A stretch of DNA of 18,197 bases from Calditrichota bacterium (lineage in GTDB: Bacteria; Zixibacteria; MSB-5A5; GN15; FEB-12), in contig QQUK01000144.1 in NCBI GenBank assembly GCA_008501655.1, positions 1-18,197 on the forward strand, written 5' to 3'. Below are positions 5,193 through 13,551 of the stretch, piece by piece. Within the stretch, counting starts at the first letter, position 1. Every line of letters starts with the position of its first letter. Made by a program: the position numbers and the translations under genes. The notes beneath the pieces are model-generated. The model was not told where the DNA came from, ran no database searches, and was given only the letters and a program-made list of their open reading frames with translations.

Positions 5193-7610
5193 TTAGTTTG
5201 GACAGCTTATTGGTGCCGGACCACCGCTGAACATATAGCTAACCAATTCGACTATGTCAGCAACATCCAGACTTCCGGAAGCATCAATATCAGCCTCATC
5301 AATACAAGGAGGTGCAGGTCCAGATGGTATTCCAAATGAATAATCTACAAAGTAAACAACATCGGCTACATCAATCTGATCATTCACATCATAATCAATA
5401 TTACCCCGGTAGTTTATACAACAGCAGGCATCGCCGATACCATCTAAATCAGTATCCTCCTGTCCCGGATTATAAACGGTCGGACAATTATCTATATCAT
5501 CAGCAATTTCATCATTATCGGTATCCTGAATCTGCACACATTCCAGCGACGATATTTCAAGATCATCAATGTTCCATCCACAGAATTGCCAGGCACCGTC
5601 CGTTGTTCCCATAACAAAACGGAGACTCACATTTGACTGGTGAGCAGCTTGTGTGGATATATCAATCTCGGTCAGAGTCCATCCATTATCTGAGACTTCC
5701 GATGTGTTTGACCATACATTTGTATAGCTGACTCCGTTCATACTTACCCGAATATAAGCATGATCGTAAATCGGTTGTTCGACGCCAAGCCACCGGTAAT
5801 ACCGTAAGGTCACAACATCCATATCTGAACAATCAAAAGATGGTGAGGTGACAAAATATTCCGGAATACCGTTAGCGTAATCACCGTTTAGATTATACCC
5901 TAAAACAGAATTACCCGAGTATGCAGAAGACGGATCGGGATGCCCATACTGTCCCCCGCCGCCGGTCGGTGCACCTCTCCCCCATTGTCCTCCAGAGATA
6001 GTCCATCCCTTGTCCGTTTCAAAATCATCCTCAAAAGCAATAAGTTTTGTAGTTGCTGATGCAAGAGTGTACGGGTTTGAAATCTCAGGATTCTGAATGA
6101 GTCCTGTTTCTGCTTCTTCTATCTGAATATAATAAGAAATGGTTTGACCACAATCGACTTGAGGAAGGGCTGCTTCATAATTCATCGGAGATAATTCTGT
6201 TAATGGTAATCCGGTAAAAGGACCTCCATCAACTGCATAATATAAATACTCTGAACCGGGAATAAGTGTCCCGCCATAAATTGGCTGGAGTTGGATTTCA
6301 AACGCAGTCGGATTATCAGGTGAAACGAAATCAGGCAGACCGTTAGGGTAATCAATTACAAAAGACGGTCGCGGTCCGGCAGTTGCATTGACAACATAAG
6401 CAGTTGCAAGCGATGCCTGTACCAGTTTTGTCATGTATGAAAAATCCATATAGGAAGTGCTGTCCTGATATGAATGATAGACCGATGAAAAGATATACTC
6501 ATGAATAAAAGAGACTTCATAGCCATTTTGTGCAAACGGGTAATGGTCGGAACCACCTGATGAGCCGGAAAGAATACCGGTAATGCCTACTAATGAATCA
6601 GCAAGATCTATCCAGACCGAGGACAGCTCCGTTTCACTGCCATGGTATACTTTAGCCTGATTTGTATTAGGCAAGTTTGCAATCATATCCATATTGAGCA
6701 TATATACAATTGAATCACCATTGGCAGAAGCATTATCCGCATAATGCCATGAACCGTTAAGACCGGTTTCTTCAGCATCAAAAAGAGCAAATACAAAAGT
6801 CATATCTGTTTCGATATCTGCGAGGATACGGGCGATCTCCAATACAGCAGCAGTTCCCGAACCGTTATCATCAGCTCCCGGGGATCCGGACACCGCATCA
6901 CGGTGTGCACCGACGACAACATAATGATTCGGAAATTGTGTTCCAACTTTATAAGCAAGGACATTTTGACATTGGTTGCTGTTATGAACAAAAGAATCTA
7001 TGACAACAGAGTCATATCCAAAAGAAGTTAACTTTGCTGACAACCAGTCACGGGATTGATAATTAGCAAAACTCCCTTCAACACGCGGTGGATACGATTG
7101 CAGTTTTCCTGTATACGATACTAATGAATCCTCTTTTATAAGACTTATAAGTGAATCAAGAGGCAAAAGTGCTTTTGCATGCATTTCAAAATCAACCTGA
7201 TATTTTGGCATATAATCAAGTCTGATTTTTTTATCAGCAAGAGGCATTATTCCGACAGCCTCTTGTTCATTCAAAGGGACCTGCAGCACCTTGATTCCCT
7301 GCTCACGAAAGACCAACGGATATTTTAAAAGATTGGCATCATCAAGCCTTGTATCAAGCACCAGTTCTTCCAGATTGATATCTTTTGCAATCGACTGATA
7401 CGAAAGACCCGCCTGATTTAACAAATCAACTTTCGATTCAGAAATAAGCATAAGAAAACCGCCCTGTAAACGGACAAGAGGGTGCCCGGAGACTTGTTTT
7501 AAGGAGTTAATTTCAAAGTTTGTTTTTGCATCGACTTTGTATAGATCAGCACTGAATAAAACCGGGCTGAAAACAAATAAAATGCAGAGTACGTATAAGA
7601 TTCTTTTCAT
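5193..7610 (-). CDS. Secreted M28 zinc aminopeptidase-like protein with jelly-roll, thrombospondin-3 and dockerin-like domains
   Basis: The 805-residue protein starts with a signal peptide (cut near FS-AD, residue 20). An N-terminal region (25-175) precedes the M28 peptidase domain (about 180-410). The five expected zinc ligands and the catalytic Glu are present: H236 (AHRD), D247 (GADDNGSG), E280/E281 (DAEETG), D308 (NMDMI) and H379 (VYHSYQD). SDHYPF (354-359) is also typical. Then come an Ig-like region (415-515), a jelly-roll domain of the MAM/bacterial carbohydrate-binding type (525-690, FEDDFETDKGW), thrombospondin-3 calcium repeats (697-728, DTDNDEIADDIDNCP) and the dockerin-like pair (729-805). 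It most likely trims peptides outside the cytoplasm. GGAG (7616-7619) sits 5 bases before the ATG. Substrate preference cannot be read from sequence. Confidence 0.9.
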   Translation of the reverse strand: MKRILYVLCILFVFSPVLFSADLYKVDAKTNFEINSLKQVSGHPLVRLQGGFLMLISESKVDLLNQAGLSYQSIAKDINLEELVLDTRLDDANLLKYPLVFREQGIKVLQVPLNEQEAVGIMPLADKKIRLDYMPKYQVDFEMHAKALLPLDSLISLIKEDSLVSYTGKLQSYPPRVEGSFANYQSRDWLSAKLTSFGYDSVVIDSFVHNSNQCQNVLAYKVGTQFPNHYVVVGAHRDAVSGSPGADDNGSGTAAVLEIARILADIETDMTFVFALFDAEETGLNGSWHYADNASANGDSIVYMLNMDMIANLPNTNQAKVYHGSETELSSVWIDLADSLVGITGILSGSSGGSDHYPFAQNGYEVSFIHEYIFSSVYHSYQDSTSYMDFSYMTKLVQASLATAYVVNATAGPRPSFVIDYPNGLPDFVSPDNPTAFEIQLQPIYGGTLIPGSEYLYYAVDGGPFTGLPLTELSPMNYEAALPQVDCGQTISYYIQIEEAETGLIQNPEISNPYTLASATTKLIAFEDDFETDKGWTISGGQWGRGAPTGGGGQYGHPDPSSAYSGNSVLGYNLNGDYANGIPEYFVTSPSFDCSDMDVVTLRYYRWLGVEQPIYDHAYIRVSMNGVSYTNVWSNTSEVSDNGWTLTEIDISTQAAHQSNVSLRFVMGTTDGAWQFCGWNIDDLEISSLECVQIQDTDNDEIADDIDNCPTVYNPGQEDTDLDGIGDACCCINYRGNIDYDVNDQIDVADVVYFVDYSFGIPSGPAPPCIDEADIDASGSLDVADIVELVSYMFSGGPAPISCPN

Positions 7611-7703
7611 ACTTGCTCCAGTATTTATAAACTATTATTTGACATTGAATTACATTTTTTTCCGACGGTTTCTTTAAATAAGTAGTCCTTTAGTATCTTG
7701 TCA

Positions 7704-7733
7704 TAAATATACTAAATTATCTACTTTAGTCAA
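7704..7733 (-). promoter_or_regulatory. M28 peptidase promoter, TTGACT-N16-TATATTTA
   Basis: On the minus strand TTGACT (7728-7733) is followed at TTG-N19 spacing by TATATTTA (7704-7711). The start would be near 7698, leaving a leader of almost 90 bases. It is close in sequence to the promoter of the other dockerin-tailed gene. Confidence 0.55.
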
Positions 7734-7805
7734 TGTTAATACATTGAATAATCTTCATACCGGTAAAAAGAGATAAAACCGATTGCATATATTTACGTAC
7801 TAAAT

Positions 7806-7824
7806 TATGATAACAATTATCAAT
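7806..7824. promoter_or_regulatory. Dyad-symmetric operator candidate before the M16 peptidase gene
   Basis: TGATAA (7808-7813), CAA, TTATCA (7817-7822) is a perfect dyad. On the minus strand it reads TTGATA-ATTGT-TATCAT, nearly the same as the dyad before asnB at 15581-15597. It lies just downstream of TATATTTA (7788-7795), which would be the -7 element although no TTG lies at the usual distance. A TTGCAT-N17-TATGAT pair (7783-7811) is an alternative promoter that would overlap the dyad. Confidence 0.4.
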
Positions 7825-7846
7825 TTAAATAAATAAGGAATGAGTT

Positions 7847-10800
7847 ATGAAACTGGTTAAAATAACAACTTATGTCATCTGCCTCACTTGTATATTTGCT
7901 GTTACCGCATTTTCAGCCGTCACATTAAATGATTTATCGGAAAATCAGGTAGTTTCCGGATTTCGAACAGTGTCACTTTATGAAAATGGTTCCGGTAACC
8001 CGATGGGTGCCCGATTTATTTCAGAAAAGTACGGGTTTATTGTCGATTATCTCAAAATAGAATCTGTCCCGCAGGCTTTCTTCTGGATTAAAACCCCACC
8101 GTCATCATCAAAAGGTGAGCCGCATGCATGCGAACATCTGTTACTCGGTAAAGGTAACCGAGGCCGTTATGTCGCCGCTCTTGAAGATATGGCCCTTTCA
8201 AGTTCCACAGCCTACACAGCACAGACAAGGACCTGCTACCATTTTAACACCGTCGGTGGAGCAGATACTTTTTATAAAATTTTTGAAGCCAAACTTCAGG
8301 CATTCCTTCATCCTGATTTCACCGATGAAGAGATACGCAGGGAAGTCTGCCATGTCGGCGTTAATGTCGATCAGGAAACCGGTGAACTTTCTATTGACGA
8401 AAAAGGAACCGTCTATACAGAAATGGTCAGCTCTTTTGAAAAACCATGGTACTACTCATACGGTAAGATGAACGATTTGATGTACGGAGAAAACCATCCC
8501 TTAACAAACAACTCCGGTGGTCACCCTGATGTAATGCGGACAATGGAACCATCAGATATGTGGTCTTTCCACAAAGAGACCCATCAATTGAACAATATGG
8601 GCTCAATAGTTTCAATGCCTTCTACAGTTGAACTTGAATCATTTCTTATTTCAATGAATCAGGTTCTGGAAAACTGCAATACCGAACCGGTACCATTTGA
8701 AAACAGATTTATCAAAGTTCAGAATCTCCCACCGGCGAATCCTGCTGAAGAAGGTACTGCTGTTGTCAACACATACCCGTCTGATAAAAACAGTGACCCT
8801 GGTTATATAATGTTTTCATACCCGCCGATGCTTTCCCTGACAAGTTCCGAAGAACTGCTTTTTGATCTTTTCTTCTCAAGTTTTGCATCCGGGCAGACCT
8901 CAAACCTTTATAATCTGTTTATCAATTCACAAACAAGACAAATCGACATCGGCGGAAGCTATGTTTTCGGCAGCTATGATGCGGATTTGGAAATAGCCCC
9001 TTATATCGGTTTTGGGGGAATCAATTCCGATGCGATTACTCTTGATAAGTTAGCGGTTGTAAAAAAGATGATTCTTGATGAACTCAGAGATATACAAAAT
9101 TACAAAAAAGGTTCCGATGAACTTAAAGAGTTTAACAACAGAATTAAAAGCCAATTGACTGCCAGTAAAAAACAGATAGAGGAATATCTGAATTCACCGC
9201 CGATGTTCGGTTTCCGCCGCGGTTCAGCCGGTGGCTGGGTATCCCTTCTTCTTGATGTTGAACGTCAACCCGGATTTAATAAATCTTTGGTACTAAAAAA
9301 CCGATTTGCTGAAGTTGAAAAGATGCTTGATTCGGATGCAAACATATGGAAAGATAAAATCGACCAATGGAAACTTTTATCGGTCGACCCATATTCAATC
9401 GGAACTGTACCAAGTGATAAAATCTTAAAGGAAAACAAACAGAAAAAAGAAGAACGTATAAACGCATATATCGCCTCCTACAAGCAGACATTCAATACTG
9501 ATGACGACCAGGACGCAATTGCAAAATACAAAGAAGCTTTTGATGCCAAAACAGCTGAACTCGAATCACTCGCTGCCCATGACGACCTCCCCGGATTCAT
9601 CGACAACCCGCCGATGACATTAGATGACCAGTTAAACTATACCTCGTTCACACTCAATAATAATATTCCAATGGTTGCATCTACATTTGATAATATGACT
9701 TCATCAAAATTTAATATCGCCCTTGATATGAATGTCGTCCCGGAATCACTTCTGGTCTATCTGCCATTGTTCCCCGATTTTCTGACATCAATCGGTGTCA
9801 TCAAAGAAGGTGAAATCATCCCGTATGATGTTATGTCGGAGAGATTAAAAAATGAAGTCCTCGGGTTTGGTGCAGGCTATGACATCGGACCGGAAACAGG
9901 ACGGGTTGAACTTGTCCTCTCAGGAAAAGGTTCCGACATACAGGAGATGCAGATTTCGATTGACTGGATGAAAGCATCTTTATACTCACCATACCTTTCG
10001 GTTGATAACCTGAATCGTATCAGCGATGTCATTAATCAGGGATTACTGAGTTATAAAAACAGAATGAAAAGTTCCGAAGAAAACTGGGTCCGGGATCCAT
10101 CAGAAGCTTACCGTCACCAGAACAACCCGCTCTATCTTTCAACAAACAGTTTCCTGACCAAAACACATCAGATTCAGAGAATGAAATGGATGTTTACTGA
10201 CCCCGGTTCGGAAACACAACAGCAGAACCTTCAGAACCTGATTACCGAACTGAAAGAAAATGGTCAGAATAAATCACGCGAAGAGTTAAACGAATTTTTG
10301 GCAAGCTACGAATCATTCTCATCTTCAGATAACAATGAAAGTGCTGAAAAGATTGTCAAAGAGATTACTAAAACTCTCAAAGCTTCCTTGTCTGACATTC
10401 CTGATGCAAACCTTGCTGAGGACTATGCATATCTTTGTGATGAAATCAAAACTGACCTGATGAAAAAACCGGAGCAGGCACTCGCTGAGATTAAATCAAT
10501 ATTGTCATTGATTACGAAGTCTGACAATGTCAGAACCTATATGGTATCCAACAAAACCGACCGTGATAATTCCATGGATAAAATCAATGATTTCCTTGCT
10601 CTGCTTGATTCTGAAAACAAATCAGTAAAGCAGGAATATTCGACAATTGATAATGTTATCAAACGTATCAAATCCCGGGAAAATCTTGATGCCCGTCCGA
10701 CCTACGCCGGTCTGATTTTTGACGGTACCCGTAACGGTGTTCTCATATTTTCTGCTAAAAACACAGAAGAGTATGATACATCTGAAGAAGCGATGCTAAA

Positions 10801-11377
10801 AACTCTCTCCGGAAAACTATACACCGGATACGGACCGCATGGTTTGTTCATGAAAACATGGGCAGCCGGTCTTGCTTACTCAAACGGCTATCGTATGAGC
10901 GAACGAACCGGCAGGGCAACATACTATGCCGAACGTTGTCCCGATGTTGCCGAAACAATGCGTTTTGTGGTGAAGCAACTGAAAGAAGCTGAAGAAGATC
11001 CGCAGCTTGCTGACTACACCATCGCACAGGTTTTTGGTTCTTCCCGTGCACCGGATAGATATGAAGCCCGCGGTGAAGCTATGGCAAATGATATTGCCGA
11101 CGGACTCAAAGCTGATGAGGTTTCCGCTTACCGGAAACATATCCTCGATGTCCGCGCTAAAAAAGATTTCTATACAGAAATTAAATCGCGGATGGAAGAT
11201 GCCTATGGTTCTGTTTTGATTGGTTATGGAAAACCGCTTGCTGAAAGTGAAGATGGGAACTTCTTCCTTATTGGTCCCGAAGAGCAGTTTGAGACGCTGG
11301 AAAAATACATCAAACAGACCGAAGGTGAACAACCGGTATACAGACTCTATCCAAGAGATTTTTGGTTAACCAACTAG
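7847..11377 (+). CDS. Exported M16C/PreP-like zinc metallopeptidase
   Basis: The 1176-residue protein carries a signal peptide (hydrophobic 7-23, cut near FSA-VT). The inverted zinc motif HxxEH is present as H93-ACE-H97. The third ligand fits E192 in KGTVYTEM, the counterpart of VYNEM in PreP, 95 residues after H97 where PreP has about 97. Further on are a helical, charged middle section (roughly 500-600 and 840-990) and a C-terminal M16 half (about 1000-1176) with the GPHGLFMKTW stretch and a nearby Arg/Tyr cluster of the kind that binds substrate. It is longer than PreP (about 1000). Presequence-type peptidases degrade unfolded peptides inside a closed chamber; here the enzyme should act in the periplasm or outside. 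AAGGAA (7835-7840) precedes the ATG by 6 bases. Confidence 0.85.
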   Translation: MKLVKITTYVICLTCIFAVTAFSAVTLNDLSENQVVSGFRTVSLYENGSGNPMGARFISEKYGFIVDYLKIESVPQAFFWIKTPPSSSKGEPHACEHLLLGKGNRGRYVAALEDMALSSSTAYTAQTRTCYHFNTVGGADTFYKIFEAKLQAFLHPDFTDEEIRREVCHVGVNVDQETGELSIDEKGTVYTEMVSSFEKPWYYSYGKMNDLMYGENHPLTNNSGGHPDVMRTMEPSDMWSFHKETHQLNNMGSIVSMPSTVELESFLISMNQVLENCNTEPVPFENRFIKVQNLPPANPAEEGTAVVNTYPSDKNSDPGYIMFSYPPMLSLTSSEELLFDLFFSSFASGQTSNLYNLFINSQTRQIDIGGSYVFGSYDADLEIAPYIGFGGINSDAITLDKLAVVKKMILDELRDIQNYKKGSDELKEFNNRIKSQLTASKKQIEEYLNSPPMFGFRRGSAGGWVSLLLDVERQPGFNKSLVLKNRFAEVEKMLDSDANIWKDKIDQWKLLSVDPYSIGTVPSDKILKENKQKKEERINAYIASYKQTFNTDDDQDAIAKYKEAFDAKTAELESLAAHDDLPGFIDNPPMTLDDQLNYTSFTLNNNIPMVASTFDNMTSSKFNIALDMNVVPESLLVYLPLFPDFLTSIGVIKEGEIIPYDVMSERLKNEVLGFGAGYDIGPETGRVELVLSGKGSDIQEMQISIDWMKASLYSPYLSVDNLNRISDVINQGLLSYKNRMKSSEENWVRDPSEAYRHQNNPLYLSTNSFLTKTHQIQRMKWMFTDPGSETQQQNLQNLITELKENGQNKSREELNEFLASYESFSSSDNNESAEKIVKEITKTLKASLSDIPDANLAEDYAYLCDEIKTDLMKKPEQALAEIKSILSLITKSDNVRTYMVSNKTDRDNSMDKINDFLALLDSENKSVKQEYSTIDNVIKRIKSRENLDARPTYAGLIFDGTRNGVLIFSAKNTEEYDTSEEAMLKTLSGKLYTGYGPHGLFMKTWAAGLAYSNGYRMSERTGRATYYAERCPDVAETMRFVVKQLKEAEEDPQLADYTIAQVFGSSRAPDRYEARGEAMANDIADGLKADEVSAYRKHILDVRAKKDFYTEIKSRMEDAYGSVLIGYGKPLAESEDGNFFLIGPEEQFETLEKYIKQTEGEQPVYRLYPRDFWLTN

Positions 11378-11400
11378 TATCTTAATAATCAATTTAATTT

Positions 11401-11430
11401 GTAGGGCAGAACCCGTTTGCGGTTCTGCCT
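11401..11430 (+). repeat. GTAGG-hairpin element A (simple copy, terminator-like)
   Basis: GTAGGGCAGAACC is followed by a 7-base loop and GGTTCTGCC: a perfect 9-bp stem (11405-11413 with 11421-11429). It starts 23 bases after the M16 stop codon and is followed by a T-rich stretch, so it could end transcription. The head GTAGGGCAG recurs at 12209, 13433 and, with one change each, 14170 and 14876. Confidence 0.75.
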
Positions 11431-11452
11431 TATTCTTATCGGAGAGGAAACA

Positions 11453-12187
11453 GTGAAAAAACTTATAATCGCACTTTGCATCTTAACTTTTATCGGATGT
11501 GGAAAAAAAGAAGAAAGTAAAACAGATACAACACCGGACAACACCCCTGCTCATCTCACCGAAACACAGACATATTATTTCGGAATGATTCTCAGTGGTT
11601 CTGAACGGAGTCAATCAAACGAAGAGGCAGCAGAGATTCAAAAAGCTCATCTTGCTAATATCGGACGTCTTGCTGATGAAGGTCTGATGGCACTTGCCGG
11701 ACCATTCTGGAATGAAGATAATTCGAATAAAATCCGTGGTCTATTCATCTATGAAGTCGATTCGATTGAGCAGGCTCAGGAACTTGTCGACACCGACCCG
11801 GCTGTACAAAAAAACCGTCTTGCTGTGGATGTCTATCCATGGATAGGTTCCAAAAATATGACATACACCGAACCGGTCGAAATGCGAGGATATCAGGCTG
11901 CGATCTTCTGGAATAACTCCAATGATATACCTCTATTCAATGATATATATACTTATTTCCATAAACAGTTGGCTTTGTTATCCGACTCTGCATCTATAGT
12001 GTTAGCAGGACCTTTTGATTCTGAAGGAATGAACATAGAAGGTAAAACGCCTCACTCGATATTCATCTTTTCTGTAGATACCACAGCAACAATATCCGAT
12101 TTTGCATCCAAATCAAAATGGTTGAGCGACAGTTTATTGACTGTTGACGTTTTGAACTTTTATGGTCCGGTTGGTTTAAAAGAGTAG
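11453..12187 (+). CDS. Lipoprotein with two YCII-like domains
   Basis: I place the start at GTG 11453, 5 bases after GGAGAGG (11441-11447). The TTG at 11417 lies inside hairpin A and would add 12 residues that spoil the lipoprotein signal. From GTG the protein has 244 residues with a lipoprotein signal peptide and Cys16 (TFIGC-GK). Domain 1 (about 40-132) has the YCII pattern: H66 in KAHLANIGRLADEG, LAGPF (81-85) and D115-P116. Domain 2 (about 146-240) repeats the fold with H170 and LAGPF (184-188) but lacks the DP pair, so its putative active site looks incomplete. YCII proteins have a ferredoxin-like fold with largely unknown roles; a membrane-anchored tandem form is unusual. It may be cotranscribed with the M16 gene if hairpin A is leaky. 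Confidence 0.8.
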   Translation: MKKLIIALCILTFIGCGKKEESKTDTTPDNTPAHLTETQTYYFGMILSGSERSQSNEEAAEIQKAHLANIGRLADEGLMALAGPFWNEDNSNKIRGLFIYEVDSIEQAQELVDTDPAVQKNRLAVDVYPWIGSKNMTYTEPVEMRGYQAAIFWNNSNDIPLFNDIYTYFHKQLALLSDSASIVLAGPFDSEGMNIEGKTPHSIFIFSVDTTATISDFASKSKWLSDSLLTVDVLNFYGPVGLKE

Positions 12188-12208
12188 TAATAGACGACTA
12201 TTCATGAT

Positions 12209-12239
12209 GTAGGGCAGGATCCCTGTGAACCTGCCTTTT
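12209..12239 (+). repeat. GTAGG-hairpin element B (simple copy, terminator-like)
   Basis: GTAGGGCAGGATCC and a right arm ending CCTGCC pair over 6 bp (12213-12218 with 12230-12235), then after one mismatch two more pairs, followed by TTTTC. It lies 21 bases after the lipoprotein stop codon. The head sequence is shared with elements A, C, D and E. Confidence 0.7.
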
Positions 12240-12285
12240 CATCATTTCAATCTCTAACAAACACCAAATATATCCATAAAATCTA

Positions 12286-12316
12286 TTTCCTTGAAAACTA
12301 ACTTATCGTATGTTTG
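12286..12316 (+). promoter_or_regulatory. Alcohol dehydrogenase promoter, TTTC-N19-TATGTTTG
   Basis: TATGTTTG (12309-12316) is an exact match to the Bacteroidetes -7 element TAnnTTTG. At the 19-base spacing upstream lies TTTC (12286-12289), one base from TTTG. It predicts transcription starting about 12321 and a leader of about 40 bases ending in AAGGAAAG. Confidence 0.5.
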
Positions 12317-12362
12317 TATAAATAATCCAATGAACGAAAATCAATCATAAGGAAAGATAAAG

Positions 12363-13418
12363 ATGTATAATTCAAAAGCATACGCAGCACAAAGTGCAGA
12401 ATCCGGACTAGATCAAACTACTATTGAACGACGTAACCCGACTGATAACGATGTCCAGATAGAAATCCTATACTGTGGAATCTGCCATTCTGATCTTCAT
12501 CAGGTTCGGAACGAGTGGACTGCTGCCCCGACAACTTATCCGATAGTACCCGGTCATGAAATGGTCGGTAAAGTAACCGCGGTTGGTTCTAAAGTAACAA
12601 AATTTAAACCGGGCGATCTTGCGGGAGTCGGTTGTATGGTTGACTCCGACGGTACCTGTCCTGAATGTAAAGCAGGTTATGAACAATATTGTCCGAATGT
12701 CGCTTTTACATACAACTCACCTGATAAACATACCGGTAAACAAACTTATGGCGGTTATTCTGAAAGTATCGTCGTAAATGAAAATTTCGTTCTTCATATA
12801 CCGGCCAATCTTGAACTTTCCGGTACCGCTCCACTTCTTTGTGCCGGAATTACAACCTACTCCCCGATGCGTCACTGGAATGTTTCAAAAGGACAGAAAG
12901 TCGGTGTTGTCGGTCTTGGCGGATTAGGACACATGGGGGTCAAGTTCGGTAAGGCATTTGGTGCCCATGTTGTCGTTTTCACAACATCACCAAACAAAAA
13001 AGAGGATGCCCTAAGACTTGGCGCTGATGAAGTCGTCATCTCCAAAAACCAGGATGAAATGCAAAAATATATGGGGACATTTGATTTTATTCTTGATACT
13101 GTTTCGGCCGATCATGATATCAACCAGTATATCTTTCTCTTAAAAAGAGATGGTAATATCACTTTAGTAGGTGCTCCGGACAATCCGATACCGGTTTCAT
13201 CTTTCGGTCTTATCTTCGGGCGGAAAAGTTTTTCCGGTTCATTGATTGGTGGTATCCCTGAAACTCAGGAGATGCTCGACTTTTGCGGTAAACATTCCAT
13301 TACCGCCGATGTTGAGGTCATCCCTATTCAGAAAGTAAACGAAGCGTACGAACGACTACTGAAATCTGATGTCAAATACCGTTTCTGTATTGACATGGCA
13401 TCACTTAAATCAGCTTAA
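12363..13418 (+). CDS. Zinc-dependent NADP alcohol dehydrogenase, YahK/cinnamyl-alcohol-dehydrogenase type
   Basis: The 351-residue cytoplasmic protein has normal family length. Catalytic zinc ligands are C41 (CGICHSD), H65-E66 (PGHE) and C160 (PLLCAG). The Rossmann motif is GLGGLGH (184-190), and a TTSPNKK stretch after the second strand suggests NADPH preference. GGIPETQEMLDF and DVKYRFCID match YahK-type aldehyde reductases closely. The structural zinc lobe has C99, C102 and C110, but the first ligand position carries D96, in MVDSDGTCPEC, where DSC is usual. The likely reaction is reduction of a broad range of aldehydes to alcohols; the physiological substrate is not evident from the neighbours. 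AAGGAAAG (12348-12355) lies 7 bases before the ATG. It appears monocistronic. Confidence 0.9.
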   Translation: MYNSKAYAAQSAESGLDQTTIERRNPTDNDVQIEILYCGICHSDLHQVRNEWTAAPTTYPIVPGHEMVGKVTAVGSKVTKFKPGDLAGVGCMVDSDGTCPECKAGYEQYCPNVAFTYNSPDKHTGKQTYGGYSESIVVNENFVLHIPANLELSGTAPLLCAGITTYSPMRHWNVSKGQKVGVVGLGGLGHMGVKFGKAFGAHVVVFTTSPNKKEDALRLGADEVVISKNQDEMQKYMGTFDFILDTVSADHDINQYIFLLKRDGNITLVGAPDNPIPVSSFGLIFGRKSFSGSLIGGIPETQEMLDFCGKHSITADVEVIPIQKVNEAYERLLKSDVKYRFCIDMASLKSA

Positions 13419-13432
13419 TAACAAAAAATAAA

Positions 13433-13466
13433 GTAGGGCAGAACCCTTTAGCGGTTCTGTCTTTTT
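13433..13466 (+). repeat. GTAGG-hairpin element C (simple copy, terminator-like)
   Basis: GTAGGGCAGAACC and GGTTCTGTC form a 9-bp stem (13437-13445 with 13453-13461), followed by TTTTT. The right arm has T where element A has C; this still pairs as G-T in RNA. It begins 14 bases after the dehydrogenase stop codon. Confidence 0.75.
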
Positions 13467-13489
13467 ACTGAGAATGTGATATTAAATTA

Positions 13490-13503
13490 ATAATGATCAT
13501 TAT
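13490..13503. promoter_or_regulatory. 14-bp perfect palindrome before the 206-aa gene
   Basis: ATAATGATCATTAT is a perfect palindrome 48 bases before the start codon, and ATCATTAT recurs at 13511-13518. It recalls Fur-box hexamers, but the spacing of a full 19-bp Fur box is not met. No TTG-N19-TAnnTT promoter was found in this gap. Confidence 0.3.
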
Positions 13504-13551
13504 ATACTATATCATTATTTCTAAGATGAAGTTGAATCACATGGAGTAAGA

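Noticed and set aside
10848..11332. Two antisense open frames within the M16 peptidase gene
   Set aside because: They are shadows of the conserved C-terminal M16 region, and the coding signal is clearly on the plus strand.
11417..11452. TTG at 11417 as start of the lipoprotein gene
   Set aside because: It falls inside hairpin A and would place 12 extra residues before the lipoprotein signal; the GTG at 11453 has a strong GGAGAGG site and gives a normal signal.
13490..13518. Fur box before the 206-aa gene
   Set aside because: ATAATGAT-like units are present, but the 19-bp Fur spacing is not, and such words are frequent in A+T-rich DNA. Kept only as a palindrome.
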